Positions 1 through 13,000 of a stretch of DNA of 64,000 bases are shown in pieces (within the stretch, counting starts at the first letter, position 1; every line of letters begins with the position of its first letter). Origin of the DNA: Hyperoplus lanceolatus (lineage: Eukaryota; Chordata; Actinopteri; Uranoscopiformes; Ammodytidae); assembly GCA_026929865.2 (NCBI GenBank), contig CM049404.1, forward strand, positions 4,813,001 through 4,877,000, in the 5' to 3' direction. A program made the translations under genes and the position numbers. Under the pieces are notes generated by a model. It had not been told where the DNA came from. It ran no database searches and saw only the letters and a program-made list of their open reading frames with translations.

Positions 1-1205
1 CATTTCTAGATGTGTGCACACATAGCTTTGTCTGGACAGAGGGAGAGCTGATCATACCTGACACCTGGATTACATCTGGGCCAATCAAGCAGCCACCACC
101 ACCACCATGGCCAAAACTCAAGTCAGTGCAGAGCTAGCCTTAAGGTCCAAGTAGAACTAATGGTTAGCAGATGCTTGACTCTCTCTTCTCTCACCATTTA
201 AAACCTATTTTTTTTTTAAAGAAATATAATGTATTTATAATTTTTCCACATTAATGTTAAAGACTTTTCAGACTAGTTTTCCTTCCTTGAATTGTTCAGT
301 ACACAGTAGTTTTAAAGGACATTATCAGACAGGACAGGTATGCAGTTTGTTGTTGAAATATGGAGGTACAACAACTGAGTTAGCTTGGGTTTCTGGAGAC
401 TTAGTGTCCTCTCGTTAACCGTATTACATTTTGTATTGATTCAGCTGCCTGTATGGTTTCCTCACGTTGTGGACTTTATCCAAAAAACAACTGGTTGAGA
501 AAACCTTTTGTAGTAACAGCAAGATCCCCCGATTCTCACACATACAAGAAATATAGTTGATCAGATGAGAGAGTTGGTAATATTGGCTTTGTACAATATG
601 TTTTGTTATATATTGCAACTTTTTGATTATGTACACCCCATAAAAACACAGAGCTCTGGATATGGATGACCTCAGTGGTGGGTATAGCTAATGTAATGAT
701 GATCATGAAAGAAGATCATGAAAGACATGTTGCTGCTGAGTGTATCAAATGCATTCTTCAATCACTGCAAATGCAAAGCCAGTTTAGCTCCATTGTATTT
801 GAAAATCTAAGCGATGGATATCTCAAAACCTCGGCAGATAAAAAATCAAAACTATCTGCATGGCTACACCCCACACGGGTTTATCATGAAATATGTCTGT
901 GTTAAACTTCCCCTGGGAAACCTAAGGGCACATCAGTGTTGGTCTAGTCTTGTTCTTGCAGCATATGTACAAAGATTGGTGTTCACCAAGAATTAATGAT
1001 TTTTGATCTGGTGATCCAACCAAACATTTCCTCCCCTATGAGCTTCACTGGCAAATATCTTGGCTACTATTGGATGGATTGCCATGATTTTCTAATCCAG
1101 CTCATGTTAGCCAAGTTTCTCATGGATTATTGTATAAAAATAAACATCCCCTGATTTTTTTAATGAGTCTCATTGTCCGCTCAAAATGTCTTGCACTTGC
1201 AAAAT
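1..1205. other. Upstream DNA, no gene recognised
   Basis: No open frame here resembles a known protein and no RNA gene was recognised. The longest frames (about 60-80 codons) have no domain features and lack plausible exon structure. The base composition is ordinary and AT-leaning. Confidence 0.5.
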
Positions 1206-1718
1206 GACAATATAGGGGGTTTTTTTTTTTATTATTTATTATTTTTATAATATATTTATTATATTTTTTTTTATTAAATAAAAAAAAAATTTAATTAAAT
1301 AAAAAATTAAAAAAAATAAATAAAAAAAAATTTGTGGTTTGGGGGTATTTTAAGCAAAATAAAAAAACAAAAAAAACAACATCAAAATCATTTTAAAAAC
1401 AAAAAAATGAATAGTAAAAGGAATAAAGAGAAATATCTATTTTAAGTTCTATGTTAACAACTAAATTATTTATATAAACATGACAAACCCATCCACCCCA
1501 CACACCCACCCCAAAAACAAAAACTTCACTATAAACTCTCCGTGCGGGACCAACCCCCCCCCCCCCAACCGAAAAACCCCCCCACACCTCTCTTCCATCA
1601 AAACAGTCAAAACAAACAAAAAAACCCTTGTGTACCCCCCCCTATACCCCCCCACTCCCTCCTCCCCACCCCTCCCCCCTCTATTTTGTTTGTGGGGTGA
1701 TGGGGGTTTTAGGTTCTT

Positions 1719-1749
<31 letters not shown>

Positions 1750-2235
1750 CCTCTTTTAAAAACCATTAAATACAACAATACAAAAAACAGAGAAAGATAA
1801 AAAATGATATATAAAAAAAATATACACATTTCTTACTTACTAACACACAACCCACCCCCCCCGCAAACACAACCAACCCCACCAAAAACGGGAAAAAAAA
1901 AAAAGGAAGAAAAAATGGAGGGGAAAAGGTGAAACAACAAAAAAAACAAAAAGAAAAAACCCAAAAAGAAAAAAATGGGAAAAAAGATGTAAAAAGTGGA
2001 AAAATTATAAAAGAAAAAAAAAAAAAAAAAAAACCAAAAAAAAAAAAATTTTAAATAAAAAAAAAAAAATTATTGTGGTAAAGAATAAATGTTGTTATAT
2101 CCTATTTCTTTTCTCCCCTCTTTAGAAGGAGAAAAGAAAGGGGGTCCCCTCTAAAAGGGGGGAGGACCTCCACCTTCTTCCACAGTTTTTTAAAAAAAAG
2201 GGGGGGTTGCAACCACCAAAAAGAACAAATCACCC
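1206..2235. repeat. Low-complexity homopolymer-rich block
   Basis: The block is made almost entirely of A runs, T runs and C-rich stretches on the + strand, with a strong strand asymmetry (G is nearly absent from about 1260 to 1680). Homopolymers of 6-30 bases follow one another with few complex words between them. At the right edge normal-looking sequence gradually re-emerges, still with stretched homopolymers. It may be a real simple-sequence island, but it also looks like low-quality or error-laden assembly. The frames seen across it are not coding. Confidence 0.7.
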
Positions 2236-2985
2236 CACCTTCCCCTACTGTACAATTGCCATCAACCCAAATTGTATTTAGTGCTACTGATAGCATGCTC
2301 CAGACTAAAGTGTGGAATGGGCCGGGGCAAACATTAACTGCTCAACTTCAGTGAGTCCATATTGTCATTACGAGCATATTTGCATACATTAGCATTTACC
2401 TTAAAGCCCATAACTATAGCTTCACAGAGCTATTCCTGAGGCAGCAGCAGACTCCTGTTCTGGACTCTTCAGGAAAAATATTGAAACTTTGCAGTCTATA
2501 CATGCACTCAGGAAACCAGGTTATGCAAATAATCCCAAATGTCTCTATACTCTGTTATGGGGCATGGGGTTATGGGAAATGGCTGGGCAAACCCCCTCAG
2601 GTAAGCATACAGTACATGTGTGGGCTGGAGAGACAGAGAACAGAAATATGCACCTCAAAAATGCACAGTCATTACAAAGCTTATTTTCTCTTTTATTCCC
2701 GTCTCACGCCCGTGCTAGCAGGCAGACCTCATCAGCCCTGCAGGTGCACAGAGAGACTCACCGTGGTATTTGGTGATTGTTGACAGAGATCAACAAGCAA
2801 GCACAGGCCCTCGGCGGTGCAGTGCTCCTGACAGACAGGCACTTAAATGAGCTGCCATTCCACTAACAGCTATGATATGCACCCCTCTGCCCAAAACAAC
2901 TTCACCACAAGAGCCAGCCAGAGGCGGATACACAGTTAGGCAAAGGTAGACAATTACCTTGGTCCCAAAGCTCCCATGAAATAAC
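2236..2985. other. Unannotated DNA left of the hAT element
   Basis: No gene seen. At 2919 the sequence reads CAGAGGCGGATA, which resembles a hAT-type terminus, so the 2986-4574 element may have landed inside an older hAT remnant. No matching right end was found. Confidence 0.4.
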
Positions 2986-4574
2986 CAGTGGCGTACACAG
3001 ACATTTTGGGGGGCAGGTGCTCAGTGCAAAAAAAAGGGCACAATACATTGTATCGATGAATGACTAAATCATTTTAAGGGTAAAATTTGAACCTTTTAAA
3101 GTAAAATTCATCAATCTGGTGCACTTTGAGAAGAAAGCTAAGGCTAAATCACCTGTGTCAATTTGGGCTATTTAGTACTATTGTCTGGAATCATTTGGAG
3201 ACACAGAATTACCAAAAAGCAGAAAGAAAAAATGTACATGTTTGAAAAAAAAAACCAGTCAGCTTCGGATTTTTTGAGATAATCCCTTATCCCGAATTCT
3301 CTCTTTGAAGTCTTCGTTAGGCCCCTGATCTCCGTACAAATAATATCCTATTAAGGTAAATACAAGATTACTGCAAGTCTTGTAACATAGAAATAACTTA
3401 TGGTTGGGACAAAATAATATAATTAGCTTATATAGCTTCATGACTGATTTAGTACCACCAACCCACTTTGCGTAGTTAAAATAAAATATGTGGACAGCTT
3501 TTAAGATATTTCAATAACATTTGAGTTCAACAGTTCAACATTAAAATCTGATCTTTAAAAGGCCCTGAACAGATAACATGACTCTGGTCTTGACTCTGAC
3601 CTTTCATCTTCATCTTCCTCCTTGCTGCTGGTGGATGCTTTCATCCAGGAGAGCAGAGAGCTGCTCCCCTGGGCTGCCTGCTGTAGCTCCCTTTCTTTTT
3701 CCTTTTTAACCTCTCTTTTCTAGGCATTACACTGCAATTTGTAAATAAAAAGAGACCACCCATATGAAAAAGACTGCTTGGTTACATTACAACAAGGCAC
3801 AAGGCTACTTTTTCTGCAGGCAATTGGGAATTGCCTGTTTGTCATTTAGCAAATAAATTACTGCAAGTGAAGTGTTAATTATATAGCCTAAAGTAAACCT
3901 AAACAACACTAAATATTCAGCATACTGATAGATTCACATGCTGTACCAATGACAAACTCCGCCGACATTAGTTGTGTTCATCACGTCATATCTATTTTTT
4001 TTTGGGCTAGCTTGTTAAGCAGGACAGTCGGCTAATTTATGCTCAGCTGTGTGGCGCTGCATGATAGAGGCTACTTTATAACAGACAAATAAATGTAAGT
4101 TATAGCTTGGCAATTGAGGCTTAGGGGCCAAACAATACTCTCTTGACTCCATTCATGTATGTGTTACCTCGCTGGTGGGGCAGGGCAGGCCGGGGAGTAG
4201 GTGTGTGTGTGCAGTAGCTGTGAACTGCTGCGGCAACGCGCCTCCGTTTGTGTCCATAGACATAATATTTTTATTATGTCTATGTTTGTGTCCACTCTGC
4301 GCGTTCACGTTGACAAAGGAAGTGTGTGCAGAGGAGGAGGAGGGGGGACATATTTATTGGGGCATTATTGTCAAACGTTTTTAATCGTTGAGCATTTATA
4401 GATGATAATGTCGGCATCGGCCACATACACTGTAAAAAAAAAAAAAAAAAACGAACTTTCAGATTTATTTTTTATTTTTTTCCTAAGGGCACTTGATTGG
4501 GCCAGGGGAAAAGGGCACTTGATTGGGCCAGGGGAAAAGGGCAGGTGCTTCAGGTCTACCTGTGCATGCCACTG
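2986..4574. mobile_element. Non-autonomous hAT-type DNA transposon with intact 8-bp target duplication
   Basis: The left end starts CAGTGGCGTACACAG and the right end, read on the other strand, starts CAGTGGCATGCACAG. Both are followed by a related stretch containing GCAGGTGCT or its diverged match. The bases just outside are GAAATAAC at 2978-2985 and again GAAATAAC at 4575-4582, a perfect 8-bp target site duplication as expected for hAT elements. The inside (about 1.59 kb) has no long frame or recognisable hAT transposase, so the copy is probably non-autonomous and relied on a relative. A 26-bp unit containing GGGCACTTGATTGG is tandemly doubled at about 4487-4538, just inside the right terminus. 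Calling it hAT rests on termini and duplication length; the subfamily is unknown. Confidence 0.85.
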
Positions 4575-4650
4575 GAAATAACTGATAAACATGTAAAGTT
4601 AATTTTGTATTTTTTTTTTGCCAAAACATTTTGTATTTTTAGAAACACAA

Positions 4651-4660
4651 ACACACACGC

Positions 4661-4755
<95 letters not shown>
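4651..4755. repeat. (CA)n microsatellite, about 105 bp
   Basis: Nearly pure CA dinucleotide repeat with a few CG interruptions at its left edge. It lies just right of the hAT element. Confidence 0.97.
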
Positions 4756-4756
<1 letters not shown>

Positions 4757-5955
4757 TTCATTCCCACACTTGAATCTATGGATGTAACAGCTGCGAGAAG
4801 GCTGTCTAAACACTGCAATGCCACAACCTATTCTGACAGTGCTACAAGTGAAAGCAGAGTGTGTTTATAGTCATTTGCCATCTGGAAGGTGATTTCAGGT
4901 GTGTTTGTGATGGCAAAAGGTTAAAAGGAAGTATTATACCTACGGTACAGACAGAGTGGTTGCATGGCACCACCTAGGTTCCCCTGCAGACAAAGAAGCA
5001 CAGTGATAGCATCTCTTCGGCTGGCATTTCAGATCTGCCCACACACAACCAAACTTGCTTCGCCTTGCATATAATCTCACATCTCCATCATCATCTTATC
5101 ATCTGATTTGCAGTTTTTCTTTTCAACAATTATGTCATTCTCACTGGCAAACCCAGGCAATGTGTTGCAGCTTGTGAGGCATTTTTTTTTAAATGACAAT
5201 TATTATGACAAAAATACAACTAAACAAAATAAGTATTACATTTGTTTGAAAGCACCTGCACAATAAAATACAAAATGATTGCAACAAATACCACAACTAC
5301 TATTGCCAGTTCTGCATCTCTACTACTGCTGCTGCTGCAGTGCCACAGTGGAACTTTCCGAGAATGATGTAATATCTGTCAGATATATTTATACCAATCA
5401 TCACTGGAATGTGTATTGGAGGCTTTAAAAGTGTTTACTTAGCCTTAGGAGCACCACATCAAGATGAGACACTGACATATTATCACCTTACACATTTTTA
5501 TATTGGAAACAGGTCGGAAAAGGAAGCTCCTTTTTAGGCCATTGCATTACACCACGCCTCTCCCTGTCACCTGCTATAACTTTGGTTTAAGTCATAGCAG
5601 GCAGTGCCAGCTCTCCAGATGGTTTCCATAATGTTTTGTACAGTGTCCAACCCTTAAACAGGCAACAGTGGAAAATGAGTTTCTAAAAATATTTTCATGT
5701 TATCACTCATCTCTTCAAGACCAAAGAAAAATATTTCCACATCAAATTTTTTTATACTTTGTATATTTTGGGTTTTACGAGTTGTATCTCCCAGGATACG
5801 TTGCCCTATTAAGGTATAAAAAAGCCAAAATGGTAAAAATATAATTTTTTAATTTGATGAACAGAAATTATAAATTGTTGTTTATCTTGTCCATTTAAAT
5901 TACAAATACTACTTTTTAAGTACATTTTATTCAGTTTTATCAATCTAGTTTCATC
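4756..5955. other. Unannotated intergenic DNA
   Basis: No coding region, RNA gene or clear repeat boundary was recognised. Composition is AT-rich toward the right end. Confidence 0.4.
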
Positions 5956-5959
5956 AAAC

Positions 5960-6770
5960 TGGATCAGCCACATTCAGATGGGCAGGCTTGAGACGGTCCA
6001 TAGTGACCCGCTCTAGCTTATCCCCCATATCCACCACAAAGTTCTTGGTCCCCGCCTCCAGGACACAGAAGGGCCCATCATAGGGGAGTCTTCAGGGGGA
6101 CCTGAGTGAAGGGGCTGGAGTTGCCCTGGGCAAAAGTCCAATGTGACGCGCCCATCCACAGAACCGCAGCGTCCTGAAGGAACTTTCCCGGGACCACCAG
6201 TGGCTGTAAACCAATTCAGCAGATGAAAACTGCAGGTCCTCCTTAGGGGCAGAGAGCCAAACAGGCCAACAACCACAGAAGGCAGTCAACCCAGTTGCGA
6301 CCCTTTAGCCATGCAGCTCGGATGTGAACTGTGGGCCTCTGTACAAGGTGAGGTCAGCCGGTATACCAAAACGGGCCACCTATGACCTGAGGAACGCCCA
6401 GTCCACCTCAGCGAATGCAGAGGAATGGCTTCCGGCTACCTGGTGGTGCTGTCCACCAAGGTGAGGAGGTCAGTGAGCCTACAGGAGGAAGGCAGGGGGC
6501 CCACCAGGTCCTTTTTGACCTGGTCGAAATGCCTCTCGGGGACCAGAATCGGCGCCAAGGGGGCTTTGGTATCATGTGTACCTTGAACACGCTGACAGGC
6601 CAAACTGAAGCTAGCCCAGGTCTTTACATCACTCCTGAGGCGGGGCCAGACAAGTGTAACACCCACCAGCTTAGTATACGGCTTGTGGTCCACGAAGGCA
6701 GTGAAATGGAGGCCGTCCAACAGGAATGTAGGGACTTTATGGTGCCGTGTGCATGAACCTGGCACGGTGT
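5960..6770 (-). mobile_element. Fossil Ty3/gypsy pol fragment (integrase region)
   Basis: Read on the minus strand, conceptual translation gives words typical of Ty3/gypsy pol. They include FVDHKPYTKLVG (RNase H end), VWPRLRSDVKTW and LACQRVQGTHD (integrase N-terminal part), DLVGPLPSS, SAELVY and, at the far end, MDRLKPAHLNVA (integrase tail). The order is that of RNase H to integrase. It is a short internal piece without LTRs, is clearly broken with several breaks, and is old. It is not visibly related in position to the gypsy element at the right edge of the window. Confidence 0.75.
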
Positions 6771-8008
6771 CCTACTTGTGTACCAGTTTAATGGCTCCCT
6801 TTGTGGAAAGCAGTGCCCAAGGAAAGCAATGGATAACAGGCCAAACTGTAACTAAGCAGGATTGACTATTAGTCACTGCACCCTGATCCTTTCAAACAGC
6901 TGCCACAGGTGCGTCAGAGGCTCCTCTGAAGCCGATGCAGGCATGATGCTACACTGTGTGCCTACAACGACCAGCAGCCACCAGCTGGAAATTATATATT
7001 TAATTAACAGCAGCTTACTTTCCCTGCCAGTGGCTTTGGCCATCCCTGGGCAGTTAAGTTTGTGTTTTGTGCCTGGAAGGCACTCCCCTCCCCCCAACGG
7101 TTAGGGATAGGGCCTTCCAGGCAGCACTGCCCTAAGTATACATAAATATAGAAAGATCATTTTAAAAGTGAAATACAGTAATAATGTTGTAATGGGCACA
7201 ACTGTTCATGATAATATATGGTTCTGCAGTCATTATCAACATGCTTTCAAGTTTTAAATAAAATTCAGAATAATGAACATTGACCAAATTTCTACCCCCT
7301 AATCAGGCAACGTATCTCCGGGGATACATACATTTCAAATTCTGCTAAAAAACCCACAAACACAGATGGATTTTTTTTTCTTCATCAGCATGTTAAGACA
7401 AATGTCCTAATTCAATATATGAATTTAGATTGTTATTTTAACAAAAATAAGTATGACTAATATATGATTACTTACACCCTGGGAAGCTGGCGCTTCACCA
7501 CTGGCGTCCATGTTGATTTCTGATCAGGCTGACTAAACAATGAAAGATAACTTGAACCAAATCATGTCACCTAGATGCTAATAACAGACAAGTCTTTTGA
7601 TAAATGCTAACTAGATTAGTGAAAACCTTCCAGCAAGCCCCCTACAGGATGTTAAAGAGTATGTATCTCCCAGTGCACTTTGCCTGTTTGCCATTTGTGT
7701 GTATTGGTCTAATGTAGCACGAACATTAGGAAAGGGTTCAGTAAGCCAGCATGAACAAAGGAAGTTCAAATACAGTGTTCAGCAACACTTGGTAATATGA
7801 TAAGTTACATGTAGTCAGTGTAGTTATTTTGATGACTAATGTACATTATAACCTTTGTTATTGTCATACGGTCATATTGTTTTGTTGACACAATGTCACA
7901 CAGACTTGATAAACCTTCTTCGTATTGTCTTCTTCGTATTCCTTTTAATGTCTGTTATGTTGAAATTTGCTTTTTGTTGTTGTTTTTATTCATATTTTTT
8001 CACTTTTT
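6771..8008. other. Unannotated intergenic DNA
   Basis: No gene seen. The words ACGTATCTCC(G/C)GG and a similar one at about 5790 and 7310 suggest flanks of a degraded repeat around the gypsy fossil, but no boundaries could be fixed. Confidence 0.35.
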
Positions 8009-8026
8009 CTTCTTCTTCTTCTTCTT

Positions 8027-8056
<30 letters not shown>
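8009..8056. repeat. (TTC)n microsatellite
   Basis: About 16 tandem TTC units. This is a polypyrimidine tract on the + strand. Confidence 0.95.
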
Positions 8057-8057
<1 letters not shown>

Positions 8058-8283
8058 TTTGTAGTCATTCGAAATAAGGACTAATTCATTCATTGTTCTT
8101 AAAAGCTGTGATTAACATTGCTGCGAGCACATTATGAAGATAACCGATTCAATTGTACTTGTATCGGCTGTATCACCAATGCATTGCATGCACACAATGG
8201 TTTATCAAAATAAAAAAAGAACATTATTGTGAGTTTGGCATAAGGTTTACAATGCAAATGCTGCCTTGTACACTAATAAGAGT

Positions 8284-8296
8284 CACACACACATGC

Positions 8297-8350
<54 letters not shown>

Positions 8351-8363
8351 GCACACATGTACG

Positions 8364-8456
<93 letters not shown>
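8284..8456. repeat. (CA)n microsatellite, about 170 bp
   Basis: CA repeat in two blocks separated by a short CG/TG-interrupted piece near 8348-8370. Frames of poly-His/Thr or poly-Cys/Val across it are artefacts of the repeat. Confidence 0.97.
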
Positions 8457-8457
<1 letters not shown>

Positions 8458-9060
8458 GACACAGCTGTCCCAACACTTTCATTGGCATAACAGCCCTTGG
8501 TGTGTTGGAGTCAGGAGTTAGAGATGCCGGACGTGCCTACCTCAGCAAACCACAAGCCAGACTGTGGGGAGAGGTGGGCTCCAGCCACCAGGGCAGGTGC
8601 TGCTGATGTGACATCACTGCATAGTGTGGGGGTAGAATGGTAGAGGGGTGGGGTAGGGGGAGGGGGGGGGGGAGGGACTGAAAACAATCTCCATCCATGT
8701 CCAGGACCAAGCACTGATGACAGCTGCAACTGTGAGCTAATGTGGATATAACAATAAAGAGAGTGTGACCAACAGTGGAAGTGCCAGAACTGCTGTTGTA
8801 TCTTTAGATTAAAAAACGTAGACTGGAAGCTTTCAACAGCAGCCATTAAACAGATTTATGAGTAACGCAGCACTTCATATGATCTCAAAGACAGGAAATG
8901 ATCCATGAATCATCCTCCACTGAAGTCAAGACTGCACTGCTTTAACATTTAAAAATTAGTATTGGCTTACCAACTGTTTAAATAACCTGAAACTTCAAGC
9001 TGAGCTTGCACTTCTCACGTGCAAGTGTCACAAGTTGATATTTGGTATGAGCCAGGCGAA
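8457..9060. other. Unannotated intergenic DNA
   Basis: No gene seen. A G-rich run lies near 8650-8675. Confidence 0.4.
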
Positions 9061-9065
9061 GGTTT

Positions 9066-9260
9066 TGAATTGAATTGAATTGAATTGAAAATGTTTTTAT
9101 TTCGAACAAGTAAATAAATAAAAAATAACAAAGCAATAATAAACAATAAAATAAATTAAACAAGTGGACAGTTATAGTAAAGTAATATTTACACACAGTG
9201 AAAACCACAAATGAAAATAAACTGTCTTGCACTTGCTTTACCTGTTCGAAAAGGGCTGAG
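9066..9260 (-). repeat. Candidate LINE-type 3' tail with (ATTGA)n
   Basis: Four or five tandem TTGAA/ATTGA units (9066-9090) abut an A-rich stretch with repeated AAATAAA words. Short tandem tails of this kind are common at 3' ends of fish non-LTR elements. If correct, the element is on the minus strand and heavily 5'-truncated. No reverse transcriptase sequence is present, so the class is a guess. Confidence 0.3.
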
Positions 9261-9771
9261 AAGAAGAAAACTTATTTAATCTCACCCCTTCTCCCTGATT
9301 TATACATCTATAATGACTATTGGCTTCCTTATTAATGATATAATAATAATCGATAAAAAAAAGTACATATTAATATTAACATATATTAATTTTCAATATG
9401 ATACAATTAATTACCATGTTGTGTGAAGATAAATAAGCAGCTTTACATGTCAGAATGTCTTGGCAGAGTTGAGCATCCTCTTGTTTGCTCAAGAAGTAAG
9501 TTGTGTTGCTTGGGCAATTTGACCAAATTGGATCAACATTGAAGCATGAAAGCAGTGTTCTGTGTGTGTCAATCACCTGTTTCTAAATGCGAGTGGCAGG
9601 CAGAGTGGTAGGGGGAGGGGAACGGAAACTACAAGTGTTTATCTTACTATTGATCTTTAAACTTACCTACCGCAGCATCAACATCGGAGGCGCCTTCCTT
9701 CTTCATGTTCCTCAGGTCGACTGCAGATTGCATTTAGTCAGCTGGACTAGGCAGAGCAATTTAAGATTTCC
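9261..9771. other. Unannotated intergenic DNA
   Basis: Nothing recognised. Confidence 0.35.
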
Positions 9772-10026
9772 TTAGCCTCATAGCATTATTGCCTAAATCA
9801 TATTTACTCTACTCTACTTTTACTCTACATCTAATCTATTCTACATCTACTCTACATTTACATCTACTTTTCGTTAGCCTAATAGCATGATAGCCTGTCA
9901 TGCCTGTCATATTCTAAGGGTTATAGAGTAGGGTAAAGTAGGTGTAGAGCTGAGTTCATGTGGAATACTGTAGAGTAGATGTAGAGTAGTGTAAATAAGA
10001 TTTAGGCAATTATGCTATGAGGCTAA
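9772..10026. repeat. Foldback (hairpin) repeat
   Basis: The left end reads TTAGCCTCATAGCATTATTG then CCTAAATC and CTCTACTCTAC. The right end read backwards on the other strand gives TTAGCCTCATAGCATAATTG, CCTAAATC and ACTACTCTACATC. The two arms can pair over roughly 50-100 bases. A third degenerate copy of the terminal word lies in the centre (about 9874-9896, GTTAGCCTAATAGCATGATAG). It is probably a small foldback or MITE-type element. No target duplication could be fixed. Confidence 0.7.
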
Positions 10027-13000
10027 CGATTTGGTCTTGAGAAGTTGAAAGGCTTTTCTCTGAAAGTGTTCCCTGCTAGCTGTGGAGGAGTGTTATTTTG
10101 TAGAGGATGTGACCAGGGGAGGGTAAGATTGGAGCGCTAGGTTGAAGGCTCTCCGATTACCATTTGATCTACAACCCAACCCTTGCCTGTGGTCATGAGC
10201 GTTGGGTAATTACCAAAATAATGATATTGTGGTTTTAATCAGTTTCATTTGCAGGGTGAGTGGGTGAGTGGGTGAGGACCACAACGTTTCGGTAGGAGCT
10301 CTTTAGTTTCAATATTAAATCATTTGAGGTGTTTGTTTTTTTTTGTGGATCAGAACAGCATGCCTCCTAACCTGGTGCTACCAGACCATCGTACTTCATT
10401 TCATTTGTACAGAAGGTCTGGCAGTGCTTTAATTGGCAAACGTTCACTCATGGAGGCGGGTGTCTGTTAAAGTTTAAAACTATTGGATCTGCCCAGTGCC
10501 ACTCTGGATTAGCCAACCAATCGCATAACGTTTGGTCGTCACGTGTGTCATGAGCCGGCTTCTGGCAACTGAAACTGGAGCGCGACTTTGACGTCATTCG
10601 TTCTCAGCCTGTTCTCGCTCTGTTCGCTGATTGGACCGGCTGTCGAATCTCCAGCAAAACTGGGAAATGGGCTGTACACCCAGACTGACTACTGAAGGGA
10701 AAATAAAATTTGGCCGGAAGTAGGCGGGCGGGCGGAGCCAGGCTACATGCCTCCTGGGATGGACACCTTTCTCATCCAGACACATTAAAACAAAGAGGAG
10801 GCCAGAACCAGAACATGCTGAAGGGATGTCCCATCTGACCTGGAATCATATATAGATATATACTGTATATGTGTTGCTTTGCTTTCTGCCACTTGGCCTG
10901 GGTTTAAGTGAGAGACAATAGAAATATGAATGGGTGTTATACTAGCCAAGGGACAGCAGATAGAACCCTATGGAATGCCCAAATGGAAGAAAATGTGAAA
11001 TTCAATTCAATTCAACCTGTGATCTGTGTGTAACAGCTGACCTGTGTGGATGTGAAGCAGATGGAACATCCATCACCATCACATCAGATGGTCTTGGCAC
11101 CGTGCGTAAAGCATCAAAGCTCACTCTGCTGCCTGAGACCCGTTACTGCCAAACAGTGTGGGGGGGGGGCGTGTCAGCGCCAGTATACTTAGTGCAAATT
11201 CCATAGTGGATACGGCGCTTAAACGGAGCAGATTGCGGGCGCTATTAGTAGATGTGGCCCTAAGTCTGGTGTTTTGTTTAATCATATGCTTTATTCTTTC
11301 ATTGGCCATATTGTTTCTTTCATGTCCAACAGACTATAGAGTAAGGGCCCCGGACTCAAAAGCAATAGGGTTTGCGCGGATAAACACTTCTACACAAGAG
11401 CTCATTTTCACACACTCCTCATCCAAACACACCTCTCAGTTTCCTCTCCATCCCAACTGATATCAGCGAGCCCAGTAGGGTCATGTGGAACTGAATCAAC
11501 AGGTTGGCTTTCAATGGAGGCTCTCAGCTCCCAGCAGCCCCGGGGCCCCTATACTCAGAGCCCATAGGACGTCCTTCCTCCTTTGGTCCCTCACAGGAAT
11601 CCATTTCCACTGTATCCACAAGCTCTGTCTCTCTTTGCTCTGTCCTCTGCGCTTCCTTAAACGTCCACAAAGGCCTTTAAGTTGACAGTCACTCGATATG
11701 GAAGGAGGAGAGGAAGGAGGCGTCCGAAGGAGCAGATCATTCTACTTGGGTGAGCAGATAGGAGCATCTGCCACTCACACTTTGACCCGTGTCTCCAAGA
11801 AAAGAAAGAAAAAAACCAAAACATGGGAGGCGTCGTCTGAGAATATAAGCATGTTCCAGCTCAGGGCATCGGAATGCTGAGATAATGTTGTGATAAGGAG
11901 TTTGAATGAATGGTACGGTGCATCCATTCAGCCCTTCTCCCCTGCAGGGTTGATCAGTACTTTCCAAGGACAGTTAGCTGCTAAGGGGGAGGAGAGAACT
12001 GAAGAGGAGTTTTTTTTTGCAAAATAGTTGCAAGGTTGAGTCATGGTTTGATTTCAAGATTAGATATGTTTGAAAAAGATGGGGGATGCTGCTGTGAAGG
12101 GGGAAGTTTTTAATTTTTTGTTAAATAATATGGACGAAGGGAGGGCCCGTGTGATTGATGACCGATAGAACACTGATAAAAATATCCAATCCTTTGCAGA
12201 TAAAGGTGCTGCGAAAATACGCTTGAATTGAATATGAGGATTGCAAGGCTGGCTTACTGTGATGAAAAAGTTCTTACTTACTCGTACGAGATACAAGATA
12301 TTCGAGATGCTCAATATGAGTAAGTCTAGCTAACTTCAAGACATATCTCATCTTAAAATGCTAAAATATAACTTAATAATCTTACTTCAAGTATGTGATT
12401 ATGCTAAATCTAGAACAGTGCAGCTGTGTATTGCATCTTATTTATTTAAGAAATCATAACAAATGGATTTCCACTTGTTCCATTGGCAGATTTGAAGAAG
12501 TGAAATATAGGCCCTTGTTTTGCTCTGTTTAGTTTTTATACTTATTTTTGTGTAGGCATTTTCTTCCAGTGTGATGCTTGTAGTAAGGCATCTGATTAAG
12601 CATATGCTCAACACATGCATTGTTGTCCTGTCTGATAATGCATTGATTATAACAATTATATGGAGTTAGAAAAGAACAAAGCCATCACTCTTTTCAAGTC
12701 AGTGAAAATGTATTCTTTAGCGGTTATTAACAGCTGAAGATATTTAAGTTGAAGGTACAGTATATGTAGCATCAGGTCTGAAGCTGGAGAAGTCTTGTGC
12801 AGCAGCCATCATGAGCAAAGTTAACTTTATATATTTGGTCTATTTTTTCACAGGTTATAAGCATTGCATTGGAACATACTACACTACAGTTATACTTTGA
12901 AACTTTCTCAAAGTAGAGTGGCTTAGTCAAGTTTACCCTTCAGAGAATGTTCACCACATTTAAAAAACCCACTGGAGATAAATGGTTTAAGGGTTGTGGC

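Noticed and set aside
1393-1829. Overlapping frames on both strands in the homopolymer block
   Set aside because: Low-complexity sequence with biased composition; no domain and probable assembly problem.
8153-8521. Open frame of poly-His/Thr (and poly-Cys/Val on the other strand)
   Set aside because: Entirely produced by the (CA)n repeat; the same applies to frames at 4497-4824, 15035-15541, 18946-19254, 34687-35477, 48374-48751 and 53956-54269.
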